A DNA stretch of 64,000 nucleotides from Sequoia sempervirens (Eukaryota; Streptophyta; Pinopsida; Cupressales; Cupressaceae), in the NCBI GenBank assembly GCA_007258455.2, contig VDFB02270651.1:495645370-495709369 (forward strand), in the 5' to 3' direction. Below the pieces are notes generated by a model, which saw only the letters and a list, made by a program, of their open reading frames with translations, made no database searches and was not told where the DNA came from. Numbering within the stretch: the stretch's first letter is position 1; each line of letters starts with the position of its first letter. Positions 36,300 through 48,987 of this stretch are shown piece after piece. The position numbers were made by a program, and so were the translations under genes.

Positions 36300-36902
36300 C
36301 ACGTTACAATTAAAGAAAAATGTATATTTCAAAGTCTATTTTAAGTAACACAATGATCAATACCAAAATCTTAAATGAATAATTGAAAACCACAAATAAA
36401 AAATTGTAAGAACTTATAAAAAGAAACAATAGGATCAAGAGACCAAAGATAGCACAAAAGAGAGAGAGAAGATGAGAGAATATGATGATTTTATTCTCAA
36501 TATGCATAAAGATGTTCAATTACAAGTATGTGCAAGGCTTGCTTATAAAGGCAAGCTAGGAATCAATGAAGGACCATGAATGAGACAAGTGTCTCAATCA
36601 TGTGCAGGGTAGGTAGAAAGAAATAATAGATAATTCATAAAAGGTGGATCACCCACCTAAAGTGGAATTATCATGCCATGATAAGTGGAGATAAAAAAGG
36701 TGATAACTAGATCACACCACAAAGAGTGGAATTTCTCCTACACACACTTCCCTAAGTGTCCTAATCACATATCTCAATATATGCATAAACCTAGATGCAA
36801 GATGCAAATAACTAGGTGTCACAAGTGCAAACTATAATGATATACATTCCCTAAGTAAGCTTAAGTAAAGTGTAATAAGTAAAATACTTATTTACACCAA
36901 CA
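36300..36902 (-). repeat. 3' LTR of the copia element (outer edge approximate)
   Basis: The inner edge at 36902 is set by TGTTGG next to the polypurine tract. The outer edge is not fixed because the partner LTR is absent. A TATA-like TTTATAAGC lies at about 36,540-36,548 on the minus strand. The 'gagagagaga' run at about 36,461-36,471 fits an LTR leader. Confidence 0.55.
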
Positions 36903-36913
36903 CCCCCCCTTAA

Positions 36914-39837
36914 GTGCAATTGGGGAAATGAAGACTCAAGCTAACCATGCAAGATAAGATGCAAGATGGGTCTCAGAAACTAGGCCATGTTAGGTACCCA
37001 TGTACAAATGCAGTGCAATCTCTCACAAGCGAGGAAAGGGAGAAAACCTCATGGTAAAAACTCCCCCTCAAAAGAGAGAAGAAAACAAATAAATGTATAA
37101 ATAGAGAAGGAAAAAACCCCAAGATGAGGAAAAATTCCCCCCATGAAAGAGAATCGAGAAGTCAAGTGACTCCCCCTGACACATCCCTCACCCCCAAGAG
37201 AGCTCACAATTGATGGTACTTACTCTCAGTAAAGGGTTTGGTGAATATGTCAACAACCTGCTCTATTGTCGGAAAATAGTAGAAGTCAATGACTTGATCT
37301 TGAATTAGCTCCCTGATGAAGTACATATGAATCTCAATGTGCTTGGTCCTCTGATGTTGGACCAGATTCCTAGAGATCATAATAGCACTCTAATTGTCAC
37401 ACCGAATGGCTGTCGGATGTGGAATGGAAAAACCAAACTCAGAAAGGATGTGTTGAAGCCAAATGGCCTTAGTGGTGGCAATAACAACCCCCCTATACTC
37501 AACCTCTGTCGATGAAAGAGCAATGGCATGCTACTTCTTGCTCTGCCATGAAACAGGTCCTAACCCAAGATGGAAGCTATAGCTGGAGGTGGACTTGTGA
37601 TCATCAGAATCACCATCCCAATTTGAGTCGGTATATCCTTCTAAGTCAAGTTGTGCACCTACTGCATAATGAATCCCATGCTAATGAGTACCTTGGATGT
37701 AATGCAATATGTGTTTGGCCACTTTCCAATGAAGCTCATGTGGTTCCTGCATAAATCGAGAGACCATGCCAACCATGTAAGAGATGTCAGGGCGTGTATG
37801 AGTCAAATAGATGAGACTTCCAACAAGATAATGATACAAAGTGGCATCAACAAGTAGAGTAGAGCACTTAGCCTCAAGCTTGACTCCTGAAAGAAAGGGA
37901 GTTGGAGCAGGCTTATAATTAGTCATGCGAAACCGTGAAAGAAGATCAAGGGCTATGACAATGTAATTCTGGATGAAGACTATTGAATCTCAATGCCAAG
38001 AAAGTAGTGAAGAAGGCCCAAGTTGGTCATGGAAAATTTGTCCTTCAAGGTAGTTTTGACACTTCTAATGATGGATGAGGTGCTCCTTGTAATGATCAAG
38101 TCATCAACATAGAGAAAAAGTATCAAATGTGCATCATCCTACCTTAAGATGTAGACATTCTGATATGAATGACACTTGGTGAATCTTGTGGAGAGAAGGA
38201 AGGAATCCATCTTGGCATACCAAGCCCAAGGGGCCTACTTAAGGCCATAGAGGGACTTCCTCAACCTACAAACCAATGAAGTATCCTGGATGAAACCTTG
38301 TGGCTACTCCATATAGATCTCCTCATCAAGATCCCCATGTAGAAAAGCACTCTTAACATCCATCTGGTGTACTGCCCAACTATGTGAAGCGACAATGGTA
38401 AGTGTTAGGCAAATGGAAGTCATCTTTGCAACAAGTGCAAAGGTCTCAATGTAGTCAACTCCTGTAACCTATGAGAAACCCTTTGCAACAAGTTGTTCCT
38501 TATACTTATCAACACTCCCATCCACTACATATTTGGTTTGATAGATCCACTTGCATCAAACCATCTTTCTCCCCTTAGGGAGAGGGACTAACTCTCAAGT
38601 GTTGTTCCTCATCAAGGAACTATACTCTTCCTCCATAGGTGCATCCCATTCAGGAACCCTAGAGGCTTCCTTAAAGGATTGTGGATTTGAAGTTGCCACA
38701 ATGAGAGCATGTGGAAGAGGCTCATGCTCATGCTATGACCTAGTCCTTCAAGTATCCAAAGGATCCCCAACAAGCGAACATGTTGCCTTAAGAGTCTGAC
38801 GAGCTCAACAAGGTCTAGTAGGGGTAAAAGCACAAGGTTCCTTAACTGGAAGTGGACCCTATGAAGGTGTAACCTTGCTAGTCAGTGAGGAAGGAGAGCC
38901 ATCATCATCTAAATCGCTATCATCATTGTCAATTGTGAAGGAAGGAGGAGTAGAAGAATCAAAGCTAGGTGAGCTTTCATCAACATGTACACTCCTCTCA
39001 AAGAAAATTTCATGAGTCTCAAGATCCATCAGTCTGTATGCCTTAACACCATCTACATATCCTACAAAGATAACAAGGCCTGCTTTGTGGCTCCAATGCC
39101 CTACATTTTTGTGGAGGAATATGAGACCATGTTGGACTCCCAAACACTTTGAAGTGTTTCACAATAGGTTTCCTAGCAAACCAAGCTTCAAAAGGAGTGA
39201 TACCCTTCAAATATTTATGAGGAACCCAATTCTGGATGTAGGTGGCACAACTCATTGCTTCTACCCAAAAAGCTGGACCAAGAGACTTGACATGTATCAT
39301 GTAGCTTGCCATTTCCTTGAGGGTTCTATTTTTCCTTTCTGCCACATCATTTTTTTGGGGTGTGTAGGCAACAAAATGTTGTAAGTCAATTTCCTCAAGT
39401 GTGCAAAATTCCTCAAATCTATTGTTTACGTATTCTCTTCCATTGTTTGTATGAAGGATCTTGACTTGCTTCCCGGATTGCTTCTCAGCATGTGCTTTGA
39501 AGTTGAGAAACTTTTCAAATACTTCACTTTTGTGACAAAGGAAGTAGACCCAAGTGTATCATGAAAAATCATCAATGAAAGTGAGGACATAACGAGCTTT
39601 TCCAAAGGATGGCATTGAAAATGGGCCTGCTACATCACTGTGAACAAGCTAAAGAAGATCCAAGGCTCTCCAAGAGTTCACTTTATCAAACTTCTCTTCA
39701 AGATGCTTGCCCATGGAACATCTTGAACATACACCCTAGGAAAAACTGAGTTGAGGAAGCCCTTTAACCATGTCCTTAGTGTCAAGCTGTTGTAGATAGT
39801 GGTAGTTGAGATGACCGAACTGCTCATGCCATGTTTT
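36914..39837 (-). pseudogene. Copia pol: integrase, reverse transcriptase and RNase H, with stops
   Basis: From right to left: the pre-integrase motif FGHLNYHYL (about 39,800), CSRCSMGKH (about 39,710), integrase D in VHSDVAGPF (about 39,630), HTNNGREY where families have TDNG so the second Asp is now Asn (about 39,440), and VAERKNRTLKEMA with the Glu (about 39,340). The reverse transcriptase has MDVKSAFLHGDL (about 38,350) and LYGLK-x-APWAWY (about 38,240). RNase H-linked LVGSLIYLTHTRPDISY is at about 37,800. In-frame TAG codons at 39736, 39649, 38469, 38304 and 38235 sit where Gln is expected. TGA at 39559 and 38556 sit where Arg is expected. It is not functional as read. Confidence 0.85.
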
Positions 39838-41312
39838 TGATAGGGAGGTTGGATGAAACAATCACAGTTTCATGCTCTAAGTCTTGTTGGAAGACTTCTA
39901 AGGTATCTCTCTCCACCACTTCAACCTATAGGACCTTTCTCTACTTAGGATCCCTTGGTTTTGCCTTTCCAACCCCAACTACCAACATAATTATTCCTAC
40001 CAAGTCCACCTTGGTACAAACTTGCAACTCTACACTTAGCCCTTAATCCACCCTAAAGGCTATAATCCTCCAAAATCTTGAATTTAACCTTGTAGGGGTG
40101 TGGAGGTATTTCTAATGACTACAATCCATCCTACTGTGGTTCTTGAAGGTCCATCTAACTCTATTTCTTAGTCGCTTCCACCAAACCCTCATTTAGGTCT
40201 TAAAAGGCTACTAGCCCTAGGAGCCCCAATTAGGCCTCCTTCGAGAAAATAGGTTAGTTCTAAAAACTTTCCAAAGAACACCCCAATATTTTCTTCAGAT
40301 TCCTGCTTCATTTTATCACCTCTCAAATATTTTTGGGGTCTTGGGTCTCAGCTGTCCGTACAACGCCCTAACCTGAAAAATGGGCAAAACTAGGTCTTTT
40401 AAGCCCTTTCCTAGCTTCTTTCAAATTGTCAAGTTTTCCTCACATCAGATGAATTGATGGAACTTCCTCCTCCATGCTATGTCCTGGAAAGACACTCATC
40501 TATCTTCTCCAAGTAGTGATTTGTCAAAAAAAGTTGACACCCCTACAATTTAAGTGCTCTGCATTGAGGTCTTCCCTAGCCGGACTCTTTCCTGGCTCGC
40601 CTAGGGCAAGACTTTCCCAACAACTCCTGTACTTTCAAAGAACCTAAACCCTACAATATTTACAACCATGGAGTCTAGTCACTGTTCCCAAAGGTTCGTA
40701 CAATTTGTACGGTGGGAAAGTGAACTAACACTCCATTTTCACAAAACTGTCTGGTTCAGACCAGCAACAGTGTAGAAACAAAACTATTTACAAATAATGC
40801 TAAAAATGAATTAGAAAACTATCTAAATGCCACACAAAGCTTGAAGGATAACTACACTACATCCTACGCTAATTACAGTTCCCTGTTCAATCCATTAAAG
40901 TAGCACTTCAAGCAAAAAATTAGAAAATTAGCACACAAACACAACTGTTTTCCTTGAATTCACAAAACTTCAAGACAATACAATTTTTTTTCCAACCCTG
41001 CTCCAATGCTGAGACATTCCATAAATAGGGTCTCTCCTTCAGTTATGGGCTCTCCTTGGCCGCTTGTAAGTCCAATTGAGCATTATTTGCAAAAATTGAC
41101 AAGAAACTCCTAAAAGGCCTAAGAGGTCAAAACCTCATTAGCAAAAGCCTTAAGCCTAACCAATGGTCAACATGACCTTCATCAGATGACCAACACCCAA
41201 TCAAAAATTCCATTAAGGCTTACATCCAAAATGAACTAAGTTTTATTTCTTAGTTGTCCTAGACAAGACTGTCCTAGACAACCTATGATAACCTATGGGT
41301 GCTCCTGCACCA
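39838..41312 (-). repeat. 3' LTR of the gypsy element
   Basis: 1,475 bp, plus-strand ends tgataggg and ctgcacca. It pairs with 45966-47443. Most differences between the two are transitions. Confidence 0.95.
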
Positions 41313-41333
41313 TTCTCCCCCTCAGCCCAAACA

Positions 41334-44300
41334 CTAAAGATTGTGGGGAGAGATCAGAGATAAATCAATACCCTGCTTCTTGAACTGAGCTTCATCCACC
41401 CATGTAGCCTAAGATTATGGTTTGTCTTTCCATTTGATGAGATGTTCCATGTATTCCTTATGTCGGGTAGACTTCTTCACCCTTGATTCCAAGATCCTCT
41501 CTGCTTGCAGCTTCTCTTTAGGAGGTAGGGCTATTTTACTCACATCCTTCAAGACATCCACACTTTTCTGATCCAAATCAGTGACTGGTCCTTTATACCT
41601 GATCAAATCAGCCACATTAAAGACTGGTGAAATGCCTAAGTCTGTAGGTAGCTCCACCTTGTAAGCATTCTTTCCATACTTGGCTAACACCTTACATGGT
41701 CCCACTCTCTTCATCTGCAACTTGGTTGATGTTCCTTTCTACAACCTAGATTTGTTGAGATGGACCATGACATAGTCACCTACTGCAAATTGGAGATATT
41801 TTCTAAACATATCCACCTTAGCTTTCAACTTGTGAGTAGCCTCTATAATTGTCTTCTTCACTTGCTCCTGAATCTCCTTCATGGTTTGAGAGAAATCCTC
41901 AGCATGGCCACTCCTATGCTCCATAGTTCCTAAGTCTCTAAGTTCACACACACCTCTTGGGTGCATTCCATACACTATTTCAAAAGGACTTCTGCCTGTG
42001 GTCCAATTCACACTGTCATTGTAGGCATATTCAGCTTGTGATATGACCGAATCCCATGTCTGTCCATACTCCTTGATGAGGCATCTTAGTAGGTTACCTA
42101 ACACTCTATTGATCACCTCAGTTTGTCCATCTGTCTAAGGATGGTAGGCTGATCCAAAAGACAAGTTAGCACCTAATTTTCTCCATAGAGTCTTCCAAAA
42201 ATGACTCATGAACTTCACATCCTTGTCTGAGACAATGCTCAATGGCAATCCATGGATCCTCACAATCTCTTTGAAGAAAAGATGAGCAATATAGCTAGCA
42301 TCATGGGTGGTCTTGCAAGGAACAAAATGACTCATTTTACTAATCCTATCTACCACCACATAGACACTATCAAACCCTATCTTAGTTTTAGGGAGTCCTA
42401 CGACAAAGTCCATGCTAATGCATTCCCATGGTCTATTGGGAATGGGTAGAGGTTGATATAAACCTGCATTGCTAGCTCCCCCCTTGGCTTTCATACAAAC
42501 TACATACTGCTCCACATACCTTCTGACATCCCTTGGCAACTTGGGCCAATAATAGAACCTCTGCACTAGTTCCATTGTCTTGTTGATACCAAAATGACCA
42601 CTAAGACTACCATTGTGCTTCTCCTAGATAAGATTCTCTCTCATTGAACCTTTTGGAACACATAACTGATTTCCCTTGAACAAAAGTCCACTCTGCAATG
42701 TATACTCTGAGAATTGACTATGAAAGTGATTCTCAAAATCAGAACATAACTTATATGCCTCCGAGAAGTCTTCATCTTCTCCATTGAGATCCTTGAAACT
42801 TTCTATCCCAATGCTCCTTATTTGTATCTCTTGCACTGTCAGCAACCTCCTACTTAATGCATCTGCCACCTTGTTCAACTGTCCCTTCTTGTGCTTGATG
42901 GTAAAAGTGAAAGGTTGGAGGTATTCCATCCATTTCAAATGTCTATTGCTCAACTTATCTTGTGTGTTGATGTAGCTAAGTGCCTAGTTATCAGTAAACA
43001 CTACAAAATATTTAGGTAGGAGATAATGCCTCCACTTTCTAACTGACTGTACTAGAGCATACAGTTCTAGGTCATAGGTAGAATACTTTTTCTTAGCTTC
43101 ATTGAGCTTTTCACTAAAGAAAGCTATAGGCCTGCCTTCTTGGCTTAGTACTCCTCCTACTGCAATTCCACTGGCATCACATTCCACAGTGAATAAATTT
43201 TCAAAACTAGGTAACAAAAGGATGGGTTGAGTTGCCACTTCTTGTTTCAGTTTCTCAAAACCCTTCTCAGCTTCAAGAGTCCATTTGAACTTAGTTTTTA
43301 GGCCACCTTTGATTGTATCGAGTACTGGTGCACATATGCCACTAAAATTCCTTATAAACTTCCTATAAAACTGAGCTAACCCATGAAAACTCCTTACCTC
43401 TGTCCCGGTGGTTGGTGTAGGCCAATTTAGGATAGCTTCCACCTTGCTTGGGTCCATTTTCAATGATCCTTGGGATACTACAAACCCCAAATACACAAGC
43501 TCTTGTTTGAAGAACTCACACTTTTCTAGGTTGATGGCTAACCTCCCCTCCTACAATCTTTTAAGAACCAACTCCACATGCTTTAGATGTTCTTCTGTTG
43601 TCTTGCTAAAGATGAGTACATCATCTAGATATACCACCACAAATATTCCTGTGAAATCCTTAAGCACTTCATTCATGAGCCTCATGAATGTGCTAGGGGC
43701 ATTTGAGAGGCCAAATGGCATCACTCTCCACTCATACAACCCATCAGTTGTCTTCCATTCATCCCCATATTTGATTCTAATCTGATGGTATCCACTCTTG
43801 AGATCCAACTTGGTAAAATACTAAGCTCCTCCAAGATAATCCATCAAATCCTCAATCCTAGGAATAGGGAACCTATATCTAATTGTAATTCTATTTATAG
43901 CCCTAGAATCAGTGCATAACCTCCACTTACCACCTTTCTTGGTTGCTAAGACCACTGGTACTACACACGGACCGATGCTCTTCCTAATTAGTCCTTGGTC
44001 TAACAACTCCTGCACTTGTCTAGCTACTTCTAGGTTCTGATCTGATGTAAGCTTGTAAGCTGCTTTGTTTGGCAATGAAGCCCCTGGTATGAAGTCAATC
44101 TGATGACTGATGGCTCTCTTTGGAGGTAAGGTTGTTGGTGTTCTATCACTGACTATGTCCTTGAACTTCTCAAGTAACTTCTGGACTACTCCTGGTATGA
44201 CTATCTTCTTGGTCTTATCTTCCTCCTGGGGTTGTACCATGACCACATATCCTTCCCATCCTTATTGTAGAGTGTTGATTAATTCCTTGCCACTACTTAA

Positions 44301-45923
44301 CAAGACACTAAGGGTCTTTGACTGTCCTTCTTCCTCATTTGATAGTGATTTTAGTTTGAATGTCTTTCCATCCTTCTTGAATGAGATACTATTCTCCTTT
44401 CCATCATAGATGGATCCTCTGTCATATTTCCATGGTGTACCCAATAGTAGATGGCATGCATCCATGGGAAACACATCACAAATCAACTTGTCCTTGTACC
44501 TTCCAATGGAGAACTCCACCGTTGTCTGCTCATTTACAAGAACACTCTGCCCTTTGTTCAACCATGTCACCTTGTAAGGATTAGTGTGGGGTACTTTCTC
44601 CAACTTTAACTTCCTCACTGCCTCCTCAAAGATTATGTTATCAGTAGACCCTGAATCCACTATAACCTTGCACACCTTTCTAAGTATTTTGCATCTTACC
44701 TTGAATAAGGCTCTCCTTTTCTTTGGCTCTTCTTTGACTGGTTGTCTGATTAGAACCCTGCTAAACATCAAGTTCTCCCCCATTTCTGACTCAATGTGAC
44801 TAACCTCTGGTGACTTGACACTCGTAGTATCTTCTTGAGCATATGCTACTCTCTTTTTTGTATTTGAAGAAGATGCTTTCTCCGGGCACCTATAAGTTGG
44901 ATGACCTACTTGACCACAGTTGTAACAATTCATACTAGCAAAGTATGAGTTACTTCTGCCTGCTCCTCTTCCTCTATTTGAACCTCCTTGAGGTCCTCTA
45001 CCTCTTCCATAGCCTCCTCTAGAAGTTGTTTCATCTCCATGCTCTGTGAGTTTAGACTCTCCCTGATTTCTTTGTTCAGTCCCTCTACCTTGGTATCCAC
45101 CTCTATGTCCTCTTTGATCTCTGCCTTTTCCTCTGCTCTTAGAAGCCTGGTCTTGTTTTCTCTTACTCCTCTCTTCAATCTTTATAACCAATTGATAGCA
45201 TTGGTGCACTGTTTTGGGACTTAGAAGAGTCATCTCCTCTTAAATGTTCCACTTCAAACCATTAAGGTATCTAGCCACCTTAAGAATTTCATCCTCTGTA
45301 ACATTAGACCTCATACAAAGTTTTTGAAACTCCTTAGTATAAGAATTCACATCTTGGTCTCTTTGTCTCAAGCTCTATCTTTTCTTATGCAACTGAATCT
45401 CATAATCATCTGGCATGTATGCTTCTCTCACGTTGGCAACCATTCCCTTCCAAGTAGAAATAGGCTTCTTGCCTTCCTTTTCCCTCTCTGTCTGAATGAA
45501 CTTCCACCATGTCAAGGCAGAACCTCTTAATCTTGACTTTTCCACCTTCACCTTCTGTGCCTCAGTGACTCCATCACATTCAAAATGGTTTTCCATTCCC
45601 TCTATCCAATCCATGACTAAATAAGCTTCCATTTTCCCACTAAACAGTGGTATGCCTTCAAGTGATTTTCCACTCAAAGCCTTCAATGCCTTCAAGAAAG
45701 GGTCTTCTTGCAAAACAGGGTTAGGTTCAGGGATCTTGTCTTCCTTTGCAACCTCTTCTTTCTTTGGTACCCTTCCTTCTAACTGTACATTACTCATTAC
45801 TTGCTCAAGTTGGGCTATTCTTTCCCTCAATAGCCTATTGTCTTCCTCTTGTTCTTCGACCTTCTTGGCCAATTCTGCATTTGTCACCATGTCAGTCGAT
45901 CCACTAGACTCAATCTCTGACAT
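41334..45923 (-). pseudogene. Gypsy gag-pol polyprotein in one frame with 11 internal stops
   Basis: ATG at 45923 (MSEIESSGSTDMVTN) to TAG at 41334 is 1,530 codons without a single frameshift. Domains: coiled-coil-like N-terminus (EEDNRLLRERIAQLE), gag with LTWWKFIQ, zinc knuckle CYNCGQVGHPTYRC (about 44,928-44,887), protease IVDSGSTDNII (about 44,662-44,630), reverse transcriptase with [13 protein letters not shown] (about 43,635-43,597), RNase H with FTVECDASG, and TDN-x-AL, integrase with SMDFVVGLP, VSDKDVKF and HP-x-TDGQTEV, then a chromodomain-like tail (RHKEYMEHLIKWKDKP, ATWVDEAQF). Internal stops start at 45375, 45240, 44262, 43821, 43551, 42984, 42624, 42135, 41739, 41415 and 41409. 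Eight are TAG, three TAA, none TGA. All catalytic residues that I can check are kept. Confidence 0.92.
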
Positions 45924-45950
45924 ATATTATTCTATCCCAAATCTTTTGTA

Positions 45951-45962
45951 GCTCTGATACCA
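45951..45962 (-). promoter_or_regulatory. Primer-binding site (initiator-Met tRNA)
   Basis: TGGTATCAGAGC on the minus strand, 3 nt from the 5' LTR edge at 45966. Confidence 0.9.
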
Positions 45963-45965
45963 ATC

Positions 45966-47443
45966 TGATAGGGAGGTTGGATGAAACAATCACAGTTTCA
46001 TGCTCTAAGTCTTGTTGGAAGACTTCTAAGGTGTCTCTCTCCACCACTTCAACCTATAGGACCTTTCTCTACTTAGGATCCCTTGGTTTTTCCTTGCCAA
46101 CCCCAACTACCAACATAATTCTTCCTACCAAGTCCACCTTGGTACAAACTTGCAACTCTACACTTAGCCCTTAATCCACCCTAAAGGCTATAATCCTCCA
46201 AAATCTTGAATTTAACCTTGTAGGGGTGTGGAGGTATTTCTAATGACTACAATCCATCCTACTGTGGTTCTTGAAGGGCCATCTGACTCTATTTCTTAGT
46301 CACTTCCACCAAACCCTCATTTAGGTCTTAAAAGGCTACTAGCCCTAGGAGCCCCAATTAGGCCTCCTTCTCCGAGAAAATGGGTTAGTTCTAAAAACTT
46401 TCCAAAGAACACCCCAATATTTTCTTGGGATTCCTGCTTCATTTTCTCACCTCTCAAATATTTTTGGGGTCTTGGGTCTCAGCTGTTCGTACAACGCCCT
46501 AACCTGAAAATGGGCAAAACTAGGTCTTTTAAGCCCTTTCCTAGCTTCTTTCAAACTGTCAAGTTTTCCTCACATCAGATGAATTGATGGAACTTCCTCC
46601 TCCATGCTATGTCCTGGCAAGACACTCATCTATCTTCTCCAAGTAGTGATTTGTCAAAAAAAGTTGACACCCCTGCAATTTAAGTGCTCTGCAGTAAGGT
46701 CTTCCCTAGCTGGACTCTTTCCTGGCTCGCCTAGGGCAAGACTTTCCCAACAGCTCCTGTACTTTCAAAGAACCTAAACCATACCATATTTACAACCATG
46801 GAGTCTAGTCACTATTCCCAAAGGGTTGTACAATTTGTACGGTGGGAAAGTGAACTAACACTCCATTTTCACAAAACTATCTAGTTTAGACCAGCAATAG
46901 TGTAGAAACAAAACTATTTACAAATAATGCTAAAAACGAATTAGAAAACTATCTAAATGCCACACAAAGCTTGAAGGATAACTACACTACATCCTACACT
47001 AATTACAGTTCCCTGTTCAATCCATTAAAGCAACACTTCAAGCAAAAAATCAGAAAATTAGCACACAAACACAATTGTTTTCCTTGAATTCACAAAGCTT
47101 CAAGACAATACAAGTTTTTTTTCCAACCCTACTCAAATGTCGAGGCATTCCATAAATAGGGTCTCTCCTTCAGTTATGGGCTCTCCTTGGCCGCTTGTAA
47201 GTCCAATTGAGCATTATTTGCAAAAATTGACAAGAAACTCCTAAAAGGCCTAAGAGGTCAAAACCTCATTAGCAAAAGCCTTAAGCCTAACCAATGGTCA
47301 ACATGACCTTCATCAGATGACCAACACCCAATCAAAAATGCCATTAAGGCTTACATCCAAAATGAACTAAGTTTTATTGCTTAGTTGTCCTAGACAAGAC
47401 TGTCCTAGACAACCTATGATAACCTATGGGTGCTCCTGCACCA
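45966..47443 (-). repeat. 5' LTR of the gypsy element
   Basis: 1,478 bp, same ends as its partner, followed by the gtttt target copy at 47444-47448. Confidence 0.95.
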
Positions 47444-47484
47444 GTTTTACTCTATGAGTTTGAATGAGTGATCAATACAACAGA
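47444..47484 (-). pseudogene. Displaced upstream piece of the copia pre-integrase region
   Basis: On the minus strand the frame reads APSVVLITHSNS, a TAG, then SKTWHEQFGHLNYHYL once the gypsy element and one GTTTT copy are taken out. The stop again lies where a glutamine would fit. The right edge is uncertain. Beyond it the sequence looks like the next element's LTR. Confidence 0.6.
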
Positions 47485-48439
47485 AGGGGCACGAGGTATT
47501 GATCTGGAGGATCTTTGTAAAAAAATTGAAGTTTCTCTTTTGTCTCGAGAATTGGCATTATCAAGAAGAGCTCATAATTTTGACTCCAACACAACTTGAA
47601 CAGAGTCAATCAAAGCTACAAAGCTTGAGTTACGCTCAGTCAAACCTTGGTCAACTCAGTGCTAAAAAAAAGGCAAAAATTCAAAGTCACCAAAAGTGGT
47701 CAATATTGGTCTCATTGTGAAGAGCTCAATGAGAGCTTTCCGATGGCATTTGTTTTGCACAAATTGGAGCCCGTATGCCCGAGTTACGAGCAGTCAAAGA
47801 TTAGGTCAAACATTGACCATGCTGACATCATCATGGTATAGTCAGCGCCTTGTCATCAACCCAGTCAGCGAACACGTTCACATTAGAATCTTTGAATATA
47901 GTATGGGGGCTCCATAGCTGCCCATGTGGCACTCCCATAGTCTTTGAATATAAAAATAAATAAATAATAAAAAAATGGTAAAATATATTATGGGGGCTTT
48001 TATTTTTAAAGGGGATATTTTTTTTAATATACATAAAGGGAGGCATACCTTTTTAAAAGCCTTCATTTAAGGCTTCAAAGGTGGGCACACATGTTAAAGG
48101 ATAATCCATAATTTAAAGGATAATCCCTATTTAAAGGATAAACCATATTTAAATGGGATAAACCCCTTTAGAATAGCTATTTAAAAATATATGTCAAGGG
48201 GTTAATATAATAAATGGAAAATATCCCCTAATATTTGAAGGAGAGCCAAGTATTTAATATTTTAAAAGCCCAATTATATCATATGGTTATGGAGCTAAAA
48301 ATATTAATGGCATATATGCCTCCGGAAAGAAATATTTTTGTAACCAAAAGGGGATTTTTCAAGATTTTGATGTAAAAATGGAGGATATGGGAGATATTGT
48401 AAATTATTTGGTTACACACCAAATTGAGTAATTTTTTAG

Positions 48440-48448
48440 TATAAAAGG
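48440..48448 (+). promoter_or_regulatory. LTR TATA box
   Basis: TATAAAAGG lies about 425 bp before the LTR end and upstream of a leader-like stretch. It is the likely core promoter of the third gypsy element. Confidence 0.55.
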
Positions 48449-48869
48449 AGTGGGGTAGGATGTGAAAAGATAAGTGGTGATTTGGAGAGAAATTCCTTGG
48501 TAATTTTTTTCTCTCATCTCGTGCTTTCAAGGAGATTGTTCTTACACACTTTGGAGGAGCTTTTCAAAATTTCTTTGTAAAATAGGGAGAAACCATGCCA
48601 GAGTTATGTACTGATTTTTTGGAGAATTAATCGGATCGGTCCACTCATTGGAGAGCGGCCCAAAGATGTAGTAGTTTTTACGACGAACTCCATTATCAAC
48701 TCTGTTTGCATTTTCTCTCCTTTCTTTCATTTTGTTTTCATCACTTTGTTATTTCCATTATTTGTATTTATGTTTGTGTGTTAATTCTACTAAATTAAGT
48801 TGGATTTAAAATTGTAATTGTTAAGCATTCTTAAATCAATTGTCATAGATCCGTAAAACATATCAAATT

Positions 48870-48881
48870 TGGTATTAGAGC
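48870..48881 (+). promoter_or_regulatory. Primer-binding site (initiator-Met tRNA type)
   Basis: TGGTATTAGAGC, the same one-base variant as in the element at 27684. Confidence 0.75.
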
Positions 48882-48987
48882 TTTGTTTTGACTAGTATTG
48901 TAGAATCAAATGCTAACGCGCTCCAAACTTTAGCGAGGTGAAGGCGAGATACAAGAATACAATCATGCGATTGGAAAATGAAGGACT

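Larger units (their letters stand above)
36300..39837 (-). mobile_element. Ty1/copia retrotransposon, left part, split by a gypsy insertion
   Basis: Minus-strand copia element with its 3' LTR at the left. The LTR ends (element start TGTTGGTG) at 36902, right beside a polypurine tract (TTAAGGGGGGG, 36913-36903). Domain order from right to left is integrase, reverse transcriptase, RNase H, which is the copia order. The coding sequence is cut at 39837 by the gypsy element 39838-47443 and resumes at 47449, where the GAG-pre-integrase text continues in frame across the target duplication GTTTT. Its 5' LTR and gag are missing, probably lost where the third element begins near 47,485. Confidence 0.85.
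39838..47443 (-). mobile_element. Full-length Ty3/gypsy (chromovirus-like) element with perfect TSD
   Basis: LTRs 39838-41312 (1,475 bp) and 45966-47443 (1,478 bp) run TG...CA and are very similar (about 97-98% by eye, not computed). The target duplication gtttt is perfect (39833-39837 and 47444-47448). The primer site TGGTATCAGAGC (45962-45951, minus) and polypurine tract GGGCTGAGGGGGAGAA (41328-41313, minus) place it on the minus strand. The internal region carries one polyprotein frame with gypsy domain order. It inserted into the copia integrase region, so it is younger than the copia copy. Confidence 0.95.

Noticed and set aside
41334..45923. A ciliate-like genetic code (TAG/TAA as Gln) for the window
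   Set aside because: The RAD21 frame uses CAA/CAG for Gln throughout, has no internal TAR, and the surrounding biology is plant nuclear. Mutation of methylated CAG is the simpler account.
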